NCBI GenBank assembly: GCA_035911095.1
Contig: JAMHWF010000087.1
Location: 134,367-198,366, forward strand
Source of the DNA: JAMHWF01 sp035911095
GTDB taxonomy: Bacteria; Pseudomonadota; Gammaproteobacteria; Burkholderiales; Burkholderiaceae_C
DNA length: 64,000 bases
Reading direction: 5' to 3'
This document shows, piece by piece, positions 41,884 to 50,628 of the stretch. The notes under the pieces were generated by a model that had not been told where the DNA came from, searched no databases, and worked only from the letters and a program-made list of their open reading frames with translations. The translations under genes and the position numbers were made by a program. The stretch's first letter is position 1; each line of letters begins with the position of its first letter.

Positions 41884-44808
41884 CTAACGCGGCGGCGATT
41901 TTTGCGAACAGGCCTGTCTCATGGCGGTGTTTTCTCGACCGCGCATCTGCGCCAGGTTCGCGAGCGCTTGAACGGTGTTCGGATGCTGTGCGCCCAGCGA
42001 GCGCAGGCAGCCTTCCGCACAGCCTTCCTGCAACCGCCGAGCGCCCGATAGGTCGCCCTGGCCACAGAGCGTACCCGCCAAATTGTTCATCGAGGTCAAG
42101 GTGTCTGGGTGCTCCTCGCCCAGCAACCGCTTCCTCGTCTCCAGCACCGCTTCATGCAACCGCCTCGCGCCAGGCAGGTCGCCCTGCGCCCTTAGCGTGC
42201 CCGCCAGGTTGTTCATCGAGGTCAAGGTGTCCGGGTGCTCCTCGCCTAGCAACCGCTTCCTCGCCTCCAGCACCGCTTCATGCAGATGTCTCGCGCCGGG
42301 CAAATCACCCTGGGCGTTGAGCGTGTTCGCCAGGCCGCCCATCGACTCCAAGGTGTCCGGGTGCTCCTCGCCCAACACCCGCTTCCTCACCTTCAACACC
42401 GATTCGTCCAGCCGCCTCGCGCTGGGCAACTCCGACTCGCCCTGGCACCAGAGCGTGCCCGCCAGATCGCTCATGGAGTGCAAGGTGTCCGGGTGTTCCT
42501 CGCCCAGCACTCGCTTCCTCGTCTCCAGCACCGCTTCCTGCAGCCGCCTCGCGCCGGGCAAATCACCCTGGGCGTTGAGCGTGTTCGCCAGGTTGCTCAT
42601 CACAGTCAAGGTAAACGGGTGCTCCTCGCCTAGCATCCGCTTGCTCGCTTCCAGCACCGCTTCTTGCAACCGCCCCGCGCCGGGCAGTTCGCCCTGAGCC
42701 AACAATGTGGCCGCCAGGTTGTTCATATAGTTCAAGTTGCGCGGTTGCTCCTCGCCCAGCACTCTCTTCTCTGCCTCCAGCACCGCTTCCTGCAGCCGCC
42801 TCGCGCTGGGCAGATCACCCTGGGCGTTGAGCGTGTTCGCCAAGTTGCTCATCGAGGTCAAGGTTAACGGGTGCTCCTCGCCTAGCATCCGCTTGCTCGC
42901 CTCAAGCGCCGCTTCTTGCAGCCGCCCCGCGCCGTCCAGCTCGCCTTGGGCCAAGAACGTGGCAGCTAGGTTGCTCATGGAGGTCAAGGTGTCAGGGTGT
43001 TCCTGCCCGAGCAGGCTCCGCCGCGCCTTGACCTGCTGCTCAAAGGCAGATCGCGCCGACGCGTAAGCCCCGCGCTCAAGGTCAAAGCGAGCGACCCAAC
43101 CCAACAGATCGGCGCTGACCGCGTCGGAGGGGGCGTCACCGAGCTCTCGGGAATGCGGCACCCAGAGCGCGAGATTGGGGTGCAGGCGGATGTCGGCCGC
43201 GTCGGCCATGCGACGGGCCAGTACCACGACCACCTGCGCTCGACGTCGTGACCAGGCCTCGCACCGTGGCTCGGCGAAGCGTAGGGCGCGTGACACCAGC
43301 GTGTGGACGGCCACCGCACCGTCACCGGTGTCGTCGGCAAGGCTTCTCGAGAGCAGGCGCGAGACGGCGAGGTCCACCTCGTCGCGCGCCTGATCCTCTT
43401 CGGCACCCAAGGCCTCGGCGACGCAGCCCACGAACAGCGCCGTCGGGATCGGCGCCACCGCCAGCACGGCGGCATAACGCAACAGCTCACGCGCCGGCTC
43501 GTCGAGCTGACGAATGCTCGCCAGGAAAGTCGCGGCGATCTGGCGCTGGTGCCCGTTCGGAAGCGCCTCGTCGAGGGCGGCGGCGAGCTCGAGCGCGTCG
43601 CGGTCGGGGTGCTGCAGGTTGGCAAGCACCTGGTCGAGGCCGCGGCGCCCGACCAGCGCCGCGGTGACGTCGACCGCCAGCGCGTGGTGACCCAGCAGCG
43701 CGCAGATCTCGTCCGCGACCGCCGCCTCGGCATCGGGCAAGGCCCGCCCGCGCACCAGCAGGCGCCGGGCCTCGTCCGGATCGAGCTGGGGCAGCTCGAT
43801 CGTCTCGACCGCGGTGAAGCGACGCGTGCGCGAGGTGAAGAGCGTGCAGCCGAGCGGATGCGGCGCCTGCCAGCCGCCCAGGCCTTCGGGGCCGGGGTCG
43901 GCCGGCAGGTCGTCGACGACCCAGAGGAAGGGCCGGCCCTGGTGCTGGAAGTGCCGCGACAGGGCGCCGCGCACCTGGGCCGCGCTCAGGCCCGAGATGT
44001 CGATGCCAAGCCGCGCCGCGATGTCGAGTTCCTGCGTGTCGCGCTGCAGGGCCCGCTGCGCCACGTCGAGCTCGACGCCGCCGTCCGGATGGCCATGCGC
44101 CCGCAGCCAGTACACGCCGCCCGGGTAGGCGGCGCCGAAACGCAGCGCGTATTCCTCGGCCATCAGGCTCTTGCCGATGCCGCCGGCGCCGCGCACCAGC
44201 GCCAGCCCGGGCTTGCCGCCGCTGGCGGTCAGCATCGCCGCCTGGCCGGCCTGCAGGCGGCCATGCAGCTGCCACATCTCGCGCAGCCGGCCGACGAAGC
44301 GGGTCGAGCCGGTGCCCATCGCGGGTAGCCATTGCGGCGGTGTCAGCGGGCGCAGCTCGCCGAGCGGCGCGAACGGTACGCCGCTCAGCGCGGCCTGCAG
44401 CCGATCGGCCAGGCGCGCGACCGCGTCCGCATCTCCGGGCACGCCCGCGCCGCTCAGGTGCAGCTGGTCGAACAGCTCCGGTAGGTGCACATGGGCGTTG
44501 GAGGCCTCCGGGTTGACGACCAGGATGCGCCGCCGCGGATCGCCCTCGGCCTGGGCCGCGAGGTAGGCGCTGGTCAGCTCCCACTGGCAGGCACGGGAGT
44601 CGTTGTAGCGGCCCGAGTACCAGGCGAGCAGCGCGCGGGCACCGATCAGACCCGCGCTGACGGCTTGCTGGATGCTCGCGAAATCCTCGACGCGCTGAGC
44701 GTCCTGCCAGACGGTGACGCCGCGCGCCTGCAGCGCGGCGACGAGCGCGTCGACGCTCGCCTTGTCGTCCCGGCGGTAGCTGATGAAGAGGTCGTGGGGT
44801 GCAGGCAT
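41884..44808 (-). CDS. TIR-NB-ARC-TPR (STAND) protein
   Basis: 974 residues. An N-terminal TIR domain (1-140) starts HDLFISYRRDD and has the WYSGRYNDSRACQWEL region, in which Glu77 matches the catalytic glutamate of NADase TIRs. The NB-ARC/STAND NTPase (about 170-560) carries Walker A GAGGIGKS at 207-214, LWVVDDLP (Walker B) and LGHHALAVDVTAALVG (GxP-like). Residues 599-936 are eight 42-residue kinesin-light-chain-type TPRs plus a partial ninth. This is the architecture of bacterial STAND immune sensors, in which target binding to the repeats triggers oligomerisation and NAD cleavage; that activity here is inferred. Confidence 0.87.
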   Translation of the reverse strand: MPAPHDLFISYRRDDKASVDALVAALQARGVTVWQDAQRVEDFASIQQAVSAGLIGARALLAWYSGRYNDSRACQWELTSAYLAAQAEGDPRRRILVVNPEASNAHVHLPELFDQLHLSGAGVPGDADAVARLADRLQAALSGVPFAPLGELRPLTPPQWLPAMGTGSTRFVGRLREMWQLHGRLQAGQAAMLTASGGKPGLALVRGAGGIGKSLMAEEYALRFGAAYPGGVYWLRAHGHPDGGVELDVAQRALQRDTQELDIAARLGIDISGLSAAQVRGALSRHFQHQGRPFLWVVDDLPADPGPEGLGGWQAPHPLGCTLFTSRTRRFTAVETIELPQLDPDEARRLLVRGRALPDAEAAVADEICALLGHHALAVDVTAALVGRRGLDQVLANLQHPDRDALELAAALDEALPNGHQRQIAATFLASIRQLDEPARELLRYAAVLAVAPIPTALFVGCVAEALGAEEDQARDEVDLAVSRLLSRSLADDTGDGAVAVHTLVSRALRFAEPRCEAWSRRRAQVVVVLARRMADAADIRLHPNLALWVPHSRELGDAPSDAVSADLLGWVARFDLERGAYASARSAFEQQVKARRSLLGQEHPDTLTSMSNLAATFLAQGELDGAGRLQEAALEASKRMLGEEHPLTLTSMSNLANTLNAQGDLPSARRLQEAVLEAEKRVLGEEQPRNLNYMNNLAATLLAQGELPGAGRLQEAVLEASKRMLGEEHPFTLTVMSNLANTLNAQGDLPGARRLQEAVLETRKRVLGEEHPDTLHSMSDLAGTLWCQGESELPSARRLDESVLKVRKRVLGEEHPDTLESMGGLANTLNAQGDLPGARHLHEAVLEARKRLLGEEHPDTLTSMNNLAGTLRAQGDLPGARRLHEAVLETRKRLLGEEHPDTLTSMNNLAGTLCGQGDLSGARRLQEGCAEGCLRSLGAQHPNTVQALANLAQMRGRENTAMRQACSQKSPPR
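42001..43014 (-). repeat. eight 126-bp coding repeats (TPR array)
   Basis: The units encode [LMV]LGEEHPxTLxSMxNLAxTLxAQGDLPGARRLxEAVLExxKR. They are close to identical at DNA level between neighbours; the fifth has a 6-bp (two-codon) insertion. Homogenisation by recombination is likely. Confidence 0.9.
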
Positions 44809-45027
44809 CGGCGCTCCGGGTGCTGCCCCTTCCCGATCGACGACGGCGACCGACGCCGGGCACGGCGCGCGTGGCTGCCGCCCGCCCGCGACGGCAGCAC
44901 GCCGCGGGTCAGGCCGGATGATGCGACCGGGCGCGGCGCTGTCCAGCCAAAGCCGCCTTCCTTATCCGCAAGTCGTGCGGCGCGTCGAGCGCCGAGCGGA
45001 CGCCAGTGGCCCGGCCGCCGGCCGGCG

Positions 45028-45408
45028 CTACCGGCGCGGATCCAGCTCCACGCAGTCCGCGCCGCAGGCGCCCGCCGGGCGGGTCTCGGCGAGCTTGGCC
45101 GGGCGGTGCAGCACCGCGCGCGTCGGGGCGATGTGCAACGACCCGCCCGCGACTGTCGCCTGCCCGTCGACGATCAGCGAATAGCCGGCTTCGTCCGCCG
45201 GCGGCCAGACGAGGCCGACAGTGGGCCGCGCCAGCGCGTTCTCGCGCGTGCGGCGGCCGATGTCGTCGACGACCAGCAGGCCCGCCTCGAGGCGCGCGCC
45301 GACCGCCACCGCATGGGGCGCGTCCTTCCCGTTGGTCGTCATCAGGTACGCATAGCGGTAGCCGGCCAGCACCTCGCTCAGGCTCGGCAACTCGACGGGA
45401 ACGCTCAT
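45028..45408 (-). CDS. pyridoxamine 5'-phosphate oxidase-like flavin-binding protein
   Basis: 126 residues. It has the small split-barrel pattern: EVLAGYRYAYLMTTNGKDAP, VGARLEAGLLVVDDIGRRTRENALARPTVGLVWPP, and SLIVDGQATVAGGSL. It probably binds a flavin or F420-like cofactor; the substrate is unknown. It stands alone between the TIR-STAND gene (219 bp away, in which I see no gene) and the CYTH-CHAD gene. Confidence 0.75.
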   Translation of the reverse strand: MSVPVELPSLSEVLAGYRYAYLMTTNGKDAPHAVAVGARLEAGLLVVDDIGRRTRENALARPTVGLVWPPADEAGYSLIVDGQATVAGGSLHIAPTRAVLHRPAKLAETRPAGACGADCVELDPRR

Positions 45409-45441
45409 CGGCGCGGCTCCCTGCCCGTGCTGCCCGCAGCG

Positions 45442-47223
45442 CTAGCGCGGCTGGCGCGGGGCCTTCGCCAGGCCCATGTCGCGCACCGGGCCGAGGGCAT
45501 CGAGCGCGCGCGCGCAGCCTTCGAGCGCCGGCTGGCGCGCGGCGACGAGCCAGCCGACCGCGAACCAGGCCTCGTGCCGCTGCTGCGCCAGCTCGCGGTA
45601 GGCCGCCTCGGCGACGCACAGGTCGTTGAAGTGGCCGAGCGCCTCCTGAACCCGGCGCAGGCGCTTGAGGTAGCGGCCCGCCTGCTTGCCGCGCATCAGC
45701 GGGCCGGCGAACTCGGTGGCGTAGCGCAGGCGCTTGGCCCGCTTGCGCAGGGCGTGCCGGGCCGTGTCGTCGAGCGCGAGGAAGGCCTTGCCGCTGATCG
45801 CGACGCGGCGGTGCCAGCGCTGCAGGCGGCGGCGCAGCAGGCGGGCGTAGGCGACGGGGTCGGGCGCGCGCGCGGCCGGCGGCTCGGCGACGGTACCGGG
45901 CGCCAGGGCCTCGTCGTCCGGCGCGGCGGCGCCACGCTGGCGCGTGGCCGCGGCGCTGGGTGGCTTGGCGGCGGCCCGCGAGGCGGGCGCTGCGACGCCG
46001 GCGGCGCCGGGCCGGGGCGCCGGCAGCGCCTCGGGCGCATGCGCGATCGCCAGCAGGTCGAGGAAAAGCAGCGTCGTCGCCGGCTCGCGCAGGCGGCGGC
46101 CGATGTCGTCTGCCGCGTCCGGTGCCGGGTCGGCCGAGACGCCGGCCTGGGCGCCGGTTGGCTCGACCGCTGCCACGGGCGCCGCCGGGCGCAGCCCGAC
46201 CACCGGCGCGCCGGCCGCGCGCAGCTTCGGGTCGAGCGCGAGTGCAATCGCGTCGGCGTCGCGCGTCGCGCCGAGGGCGCGGAACAGCTCGCGCAAGGCT
46301 GCGTCGAGCGTGCTGTCGTCCGGCAGGCCGTCGACGGGCCCGGTCTCGCCGGCGGCCCCGGTGGCGGCGTCGATCGACGGCGGCGCCAGCCGCAGGAAGC
46401 GCAGCAGCGAGCGCAGGCGGCGCAGCGCCACGCGCAGCTGATGCACATGCTCGTCGTGATGCGCGCCGGAGGCGATCTCGGCCGCGTTCGGCAGGATCTG
46501 CGCGAGCGCCTCGGCCACCGCGAGCTGCCGTGCGGCTGCCGGCGTGCTGCCCGAGGCCAGGCCCGCCTTGCCGGCATACACCGCGTCGACCTGCGCCAGC
46601 CCGCGGGCCAGGCGGTCGCCGCGCTCGGCCTTGCTGCGCGGGTCGAGCCAGACGCCAAAGCGCATGACCCAGCGCCGCGCGGCTTCGATGACGACGGGCG
46701 CCCCGCCGCGCAGGCTCTCGATCTCGAGCTCGGAGATCGTCTCGCTCGCCTCGCCGGCCACGATGCGGCCGCTGTCGAAGGCCAGCTCCACCTGCCCGCC
46801 GCGCACGCGCTGCACCCGGTGCAGACGCGTCACGTCGACGCGGTAGCGCTCGCCGAGCGCGGGGGCCAGGCCCGCACTGCCGCGCGGTGCGCCCTGCAGC
46901 AGCTGCAGCAGCCGCTCGCCGGCCGGATGCCCGGCATGCCGCTCGAGCACCAGCGGCGGCGGCGCCGCGCCGCGCGCCGCCAGCACCACCTCGTGCTCCA
47001 GGCGCTGGATGCCGTGCAGCGGGCCACCCTTGACGGTCTGCACCCAGCGCGGGCCTTCCTTGCGCAGCCGCAGCGAGACCGCGTGCTCGGCCAGCAGGCG
47101 CTCGGGCGTGTCGAAGTACACGGCCTGCAGCCGCGTGCGGCGCGCGGTCGCGGTGGCGACCGCACGCGCCACCGCGGCGCGTGCGCCGGCCTCTACCTGG
47201 AACTTCAGTTCGATCTCGTGCAT
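45442..47223 (-). CDS. CYTH-CHAD domain protein (inorganic triphosphatase-like)
   Basis: 593 residues from MHEIELKFQV; another ATG three codons earlier is less like the family. The CYTH domain (1-200) opens with EIELKF (the ExExK triphosphate-binding motif) and VYFDTP, LRLRKEGPRWVQTVKG. The CHAD domain (about 215-590) has the histidine-bearing helix HDEHVHQLRVALRRLRSLLRF and a second RKRAKRLRYATEF segment. It is split by a Pro/Ala-rich insertion of about 90 residues. CYTH enzymes hydrolyse tripolyphosphate and CHAD domains bind polyphosphate, so a polyphosphate-linked role is likely. Confidence 0.88.
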   Translation of the reverse strand: MHEIELKFQVEAGARAAVARAVATATARRTRLQAVYFDTPERLLAEHAVSLRLRKEGPRWVQTVKGGPLHGIQRLEHEVVLAARGAAPPPLVLERHAGHPAGERLLQLLQGAPRGSAGLAPALGERYRVDVTRLHRVQRVRGGQVELAFDSGRIVAGEASETISELEIESLRGGAPVVIEAARRWVMRFGVWLDPRSKAERGDRLARGLAQVDAVYAGKAGLASGSTPAAARQLAVAEALAQILPNAAEIASGAHHDEHVHQLRVALRRLRSLLRFLRLAPPSIDAATGAAGETGPVDGLPDDSTLDAALRELFRALGATRDADAIALALDPKLRAAGAPVVGLRPAAPVAAVEPTGAQAGVSADPAPDAADDIGRRLREPATTLLFLDLLAIAHAPEALPAPRPGAAGVAAPASRAAAKPPSAAATRQRGAAAPDDEALAPGTVAEPPAARAPDPVAYARLLRRRLQRWHRRVAISGKAFLALDDTARHALRKRAKRLRYATEFAGPLMRGKQAGRYLKRLRRVQEALGHFNDLCVAEAAYRELAQQRHEAWFAVGWLVAARQPALEGCARALDALGPVRDMGLAKAPRQPR

Positions 47224-47416
47224 GCGTCGCATCTTGTCATCAAGGCCCCCTCCGAATATGACAACCGACGGCTATCCTGGGACGTGCCCTCCATCGCGAG
47301 CGGCCGTGCGGCAGGGCCGATACCCGCCACGCGCGGAGACACCACACACACACCCTGGGAAGACCCGGCCCCCTTCCCCGGCACATTTCCCCGGCCCCTT
47401 TCGGGACCCGCCCAAG

Positions 47417-48091
47417 ATGGGATTCCTCGACCAGCTCAAGCAGCGCGCCGACGCGCTTAAGGCCGAACAGCAGCGCAACGCCGGCGCCAGCGAGCGCAAT
47501 GCAATGCTTGCCGACGCCGGCTGCAAGGCCGCGCTGCAGTACTGGATGCAACTGGCGCAGCAGCTCAACGTGCTGCGCCCGGTGTCCCGCGCGCGCTTCG
47601 CATTCGACGCGCGCCATGTGGTGGAGGGCGTGGCCGCCTGCGAGTTCAGCGTCGACGCGCGGCGCAAGGGCCTGGACAGTCACGAGGGCTACGACCACGT
47701 GGTGCTGCAGTGGCTGGTGCGCGGCGGGCGCCGACTGAAGATCGACAAGGACTTCGTCGCCGACATCGACCGGCTCGAGGCGCGGCTGCGCCAGGCCGGC
47801 ATCCAGCCCGACACGACCGCGCAGCGCGACCCGGACAAGGGCAAGCTGCTGGCGATGCAGTACGCCTTCGACGACACCGTCGCCTGCGCGGTGCGCGTAC
47901 ACCCCGACCATGCGCAGGGCCGGCTTCGCTGGCAGGTGATGAACCTCGACGGCCTCGAGACGCTGCGCTTCTCGACGGCGGCGGTCGAAGTCGGCAACGG
48001 CCGCCTCGACGAACTGGCGCGCTGGATCGTCGGCGAGCCGCACCGCTTCCTCGAAGGCGTCGGCGACCTGGCGCGCTGGGCACCGGCCTGA
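47417..48091 (+). CDS. conserved hypothetical protein
   Basis: 224 residues from MGFLDQLKQRADALKAEQQR; the preceding in-frame sequence is antisense to the CYTH gene. I do not recognise a named family. The N terminus is a charged amphipathic helix. The rest is mixed alpha/beta with EGVAACEFSVDARRKGLDS and LARWIVGEPHRFLEGVG. No signal peptide or membrane segment. It is divergent from the CYTH-CHAD gene; the 193 bp between hold a CA-rich run near 47343-47355. Confidence 0.72.
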   Translation: MGFLDQLKQRADALKAEQQRNAGASERNAMLADAGCKAALQYWMQLAQQLNVLRPVSRARFAFDARHVVEGVAACEFSVDARRKGLDSHEGYDHVVLQWLVRGGRRLKIDKDFVADIDRLEARLRQAGIQPDTTAQRDPDKGKLLAMQYAFDDTVACAVRVHPDHAQGRLRWQVMNLDGLETLRFSTAAVEVGNGRLDELARWIVGEPHRFLEGVGDLARWAPA

Positions 48092-48236
48092 CGCCGGCCC
48101 TGCTCGCAGCGCCGGGCGCCTGAGCCGTCCGCCGACAGCGGCACGGCCCTGAAGGCAGCGGGCACATTCGCCGGCGGCGGCGGGCATCGCGACCCTCTCG
48201 GCCATGATGTCGGGCCCAGCACCCGGGCAGGACGAC

Positions 48237-48863
48237 ATGGAACCCAAGCCTCTGCAACTGCGGCCGGCGTTGACTCGCCGAGCCTTCGCATCACTCGGCG
48301 TCGGCGGCGCGTTCGCCCTGTCATGGCCCCATGTCCGCGCCGAATCGCCGCCTGCGGCGCCGGTCGCCGCGGGCGCCCCTGGCTGCCCTGCGCTGCTCAA
48401 ACACAGCTTTCCGCGCCTGCAGGACGACCAGCCGCAGCCGCTGTGCCAGTACGCCGGCAAGGTGCTGCTGGTCGTCAACACCGCCAGCTACTGCGGCTTC
48501 ACGCGCCAGTTCGAGGGCCTGGAGGCGCTGAGCGCGAAGTACGCGCCGCAGGGGCTGGTCGTGCTCGGCTTCCCGTCCAACGACTTCCAGCAGGAGGACG
48601 CGGACGCGAAGAAGACGGCCGAGGTCTGCTTCAACACCTATGGCGTGCGCTTCCCGATGTTCGTCCCGAGCCCGGTGCGCGGGGCCGGCGCCAACCCGCT
48701 GTTCGCCGAGCTGATACGCGCCACGGGGCAGTCGCCGAGCTGGAACTTCAACAAGTACCTGGTCGGCCGCGACGGCAAGCCCGTGGCGCACTACGGCAGC
48801 AAGACCGAGCCCGACAGCCCGACGCTGACGGCCGCGATCGAGCAGGCGCTGCAGGCGCGCTGA
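48237..48863 (+). CDS. glutathione peroxidase with Tat-type signal
   Basis: 208 residues from MEPKPLQLRPALTRRAF; an ATG 11 codons upstream is also in frame. TRRAFASLGVGGAFALS looks like a twin-arginine signal, suggesting a periplasmic enzyme. Catalytic motifs: VNTASYCGFT with the peroxidatic Cys, LGFPSNDFQQED where most homologues have a longer NDFGGQEP, and WNFNKYLVG with the Trp and Asn of the tetrad. It reduces peroxides with thiols, in the periplasm presumably thioredoxin-like proteins rather than glutathione. Convergent with the lipoprotein gene at 48910. Confidence 0.88.
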   Translation: MEPKPLQLRPALTRRAFASLGVGGAFALSWPHVRAESPPAAPVAAGAPGCPALLKHSFPRLQDDQPQPLCQYAGKVLLVVNTASYCGFTRQFEGLEALSAKYAPQGLVVLGFPSNDFQQEDADAKKTAEVCFNTYGVRFPMFVPSPVRGAGANPLFAELIRATGQSPSWNFNKYLVGRDGKPVAHYGSKTEPDSPTLTAAIEQALQAR

Positions 48864-48909
48864 TCGCCGCGCGCGGCGGTGCCGCGCCACCCTCGGCCGG
48901 CCTTCGAGT

Positions 48910-49401
48910 TCAGTACGCCTTCTGCGTCACCCGCGGGTCGTCGACGCTGCCCGCCGCGCGCACCAGGCCGTCGGGGCCGAAGGTGACGCTGAACATCCTG
49001 GGCAGTTGGCCGTCGACCCAGTACCAGTCCCAGACGGTCTCCTGCTTCAGGTCGTAGGTCTGCACCTTGGCCGGCCGGCCGAGGATGCGGCGCACCTGCT
49101 CCTGCGTGAGGCCGGGCAGCACGCGCTCGAAGTAGCGCGGCGCGAGCACCTGGCGCAGCGCGCTCAGCTTGCCGTCCGGGCCGATCGTGATCAGGTAGTT
49201 CACCTGGCCCTCGGGCTGGCGCGGGTAGTCGTAGGTGCGGCCGCCGCCGGGCTCGTCGAACACCGCCGCCGGCTCGCCGAAGGCGGCCCGCACGTCCGCC
49301 TCGGTCGAGACACCGGGCTCGAGGCGCGCGATGCGGTCGCCGTCACAGCCTGCCAGCCACGCCAGCGCCGCCGCGCCCCACATCGTCCATGCCTTGGCCA
49401 C
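48910..49401 (-). CDS. BamE/SmpA-like lipoprotein
   Basis: 163 residues from a GTG preceded by GAGGT, giving the signal AKAWTMWGAAALAWLAGC with lipobox LAGC; an ATG six codons later would lose the positive charge. Two SmpA/OmlA-like units can be seen: LEPGVSTEADVRAAFGEPAA and LPGLTQEQVRRILGRPAKV, each followed by a beta-strand region (TYDYPRQPEG and TVWDWYWVDG). Probably sits on the inner face of the outer membrane. Whether it joins the BAM complex is unknown; a second canonical bamE would be expected elsewhere. Confidence 0.82.
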   Translation of the reverse strand: MAKAWTMWGAAALAWLAGCDGDRIARLEPGVSTEADVRAAFGEPAAVFDEPGGGRTYDYPRQPEGQVNYLITIGPDGKLSALRQVLAPRYFERVLPGLTQEQVRRILGRPAKVQTYDLKQETVWDWYWVDGQLPRMFSVTFGPDGLVRAAGSVDDPRVTQKAY

Positions 49402-49450
49402 ACGCACCTCACGGGTAAACTTGCCGGTCTGCCGATTCTGCCCAAGCCCC

Positions 49451-49651
49451 ATGCCGCTCTTCTGGAAGCCCTACAAGTCCGACGTCACCAGCTTCATCGA
49501 CGAGCTGAAGGCGAAGAAGCCGACGCTCGAGGAAGAGCAGCGCCACGGCCGGGCGCTGCTGTGGGACCGCGCGATCGACCGCGACGAGCAGGCCGAGTTC
49601 GGCGAGGCGCGCGTGCCGCAGCAGCCCTACGTCTACCAGACCAAGCGCTGA
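49451..49651 (+). CDS. DUF3460 family protein
   Basis: 66 residues: MPLFWKPYKSDVTSFIDELK, then a charged middle and VPQQPYVYQTKR at the end. This small family is found in betaproteobacteria, usually just before scpA as here (37 nt away). Function unknown. Confidence 0.85.
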   Translation: MPLFWKPYKSDVTSFIDELKAKKPTLEEEQRHGRALLWDRAIDRDEQAEFGEARVPQQPYVYQTKR

Positions 49652-49688
49652 CCGCGCCCGGACCCCAGCGCCGGCGACGGCCCGCGAC

Positions 49689-50561
49689 GTGCAGGACATC
49701 GGCCGCAGTCCCGACGCGGACGCCTTCCCGGACGGACCGGCCGGCGAGGCCGCGACGCCGGACGTCGTCGACACGGTCGCGGTCGCACGGCTGTACGGCG
49801 AGCCGCTGTTCTCGCTGCCGACCGACCTCTACATCCCGCCGGACGCGCTGGAGCTCTTCCTCGAGGCCTTCGAAGGCCCGATGGACCTGCTGCTCTACCT
49901 GATCCGCAAGCAGAACTTCAACATCCTCGACATCCCGCTGGCCGACGTCACGCGCCAGTACCTGGCCTACGTCGAGCAGATCCGCGCACGCAACCTCGAG
50001 CTCGCCAGCGAGTACCTGCTGATGGCGGCGATGCTGATCGAGATCAAGTCGCGCATGCTGCTGCCGCCCAAGCGCAGCGACGACGGCAAGGAGGCGGAAG
50101 ATCCGCGCGCCGAGCTCGTGCGGCGCCTGCTCGAGTACGAGCAGATGAAGCTCGCCGCGGCCCGGCTCGACGCGCTGCCGGTCGCCGGGCGCGACTTCCA
50201 GCGCTCGCGCGTGACCGTCGAGCGCTCGAACGTCGTGCGCTGGCCCGAGGTCGGCCTCGACGAGCTGCGCGACGCCTGGCGCGACATCGCGCGCCGCGCC
50301 AGGCTCGTCGCCCACCACCACATCACGCGCGAGCAGCTTTCGGTGCGCGAGCACATGAGCCTGGTGCTGCGCCAGCTGCGCGACCGGCGCTTCGTCGAGT
50401 TCCACCAGCTCTTCGACCGCGCGGCGATCGAGCGCAACGCGCAGGTGCTGGTCGTCACCTTCATCGCGACGCTGGAACTCGCGCGCGAGCACCTGGTCGA
50501 GGTCACCCAGGCCGAGGCCTTCGCCCCGATCTACATCCGCCTCGCCTACCAGCCGCAGTAG
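49689..50561 (+). CDS. scpA: segregation and condensation protein A
   Basis: 290 residues from a GTG; the first 45 residues are acidic and variable. The kleisin N-terminal region is clear: LELFLEAFEGPMDLLLYLIR, KQNFNILDIPLADVTRQYL, then EYLLMAAMLIEIKSRMLLP. The C-terminal winged helix (about 195-275) would bind the SMC head. ScpA bridges the SMC ATPase heads with ScpB in chromosome condensation. It precedes panB by 67 nt; scpB is not in the window. Confidence 0.93.
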   Translation: MQDIGRSPDADAFPDGPAGEAATPDVVDTVAVARLYGEPLFSLPTDLYIPPDALELFLEAFEGPMDLLLYLIRKQNFNILDIPLADVTRQYLAYVEQIRARNLELASEYLLMAAMLIEIKSRMLLPPKRSDDGKEAEDPRAELVRRLLEYEQMKLAAARLDALPVAGRDFQRSRVTVERSNVVRWPEVGLDELRDAWRDIARRARLVAHHHITREQLSVREHMSLVLRQLRDRRFVEFHQLFDRAAIERNAQVLVVTFIATLELAREHLVEVTQAEAFAPIYIRLAYQPQ

Positions 50562-50628
50562 CGGCCCTGCCCGCGGCGCCGCGCATGCCGCCCACGCCCG
50601 CCTGCGATCGCCGCCTGAAGGACCCACG

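Noticed and set aside
42001..43014. Regular direct repeats resembling a CRISPR array
   Set aside because: The 126-bp units are in frame, encode TPRs, and have no short repeat/unique spacer structure.
44485..47460. 991-aa plus-strand frame across the TIR, PNPOx and CYTH genes
   Set aside because: It is the antisense of three supported genes and has low-complexity composition.
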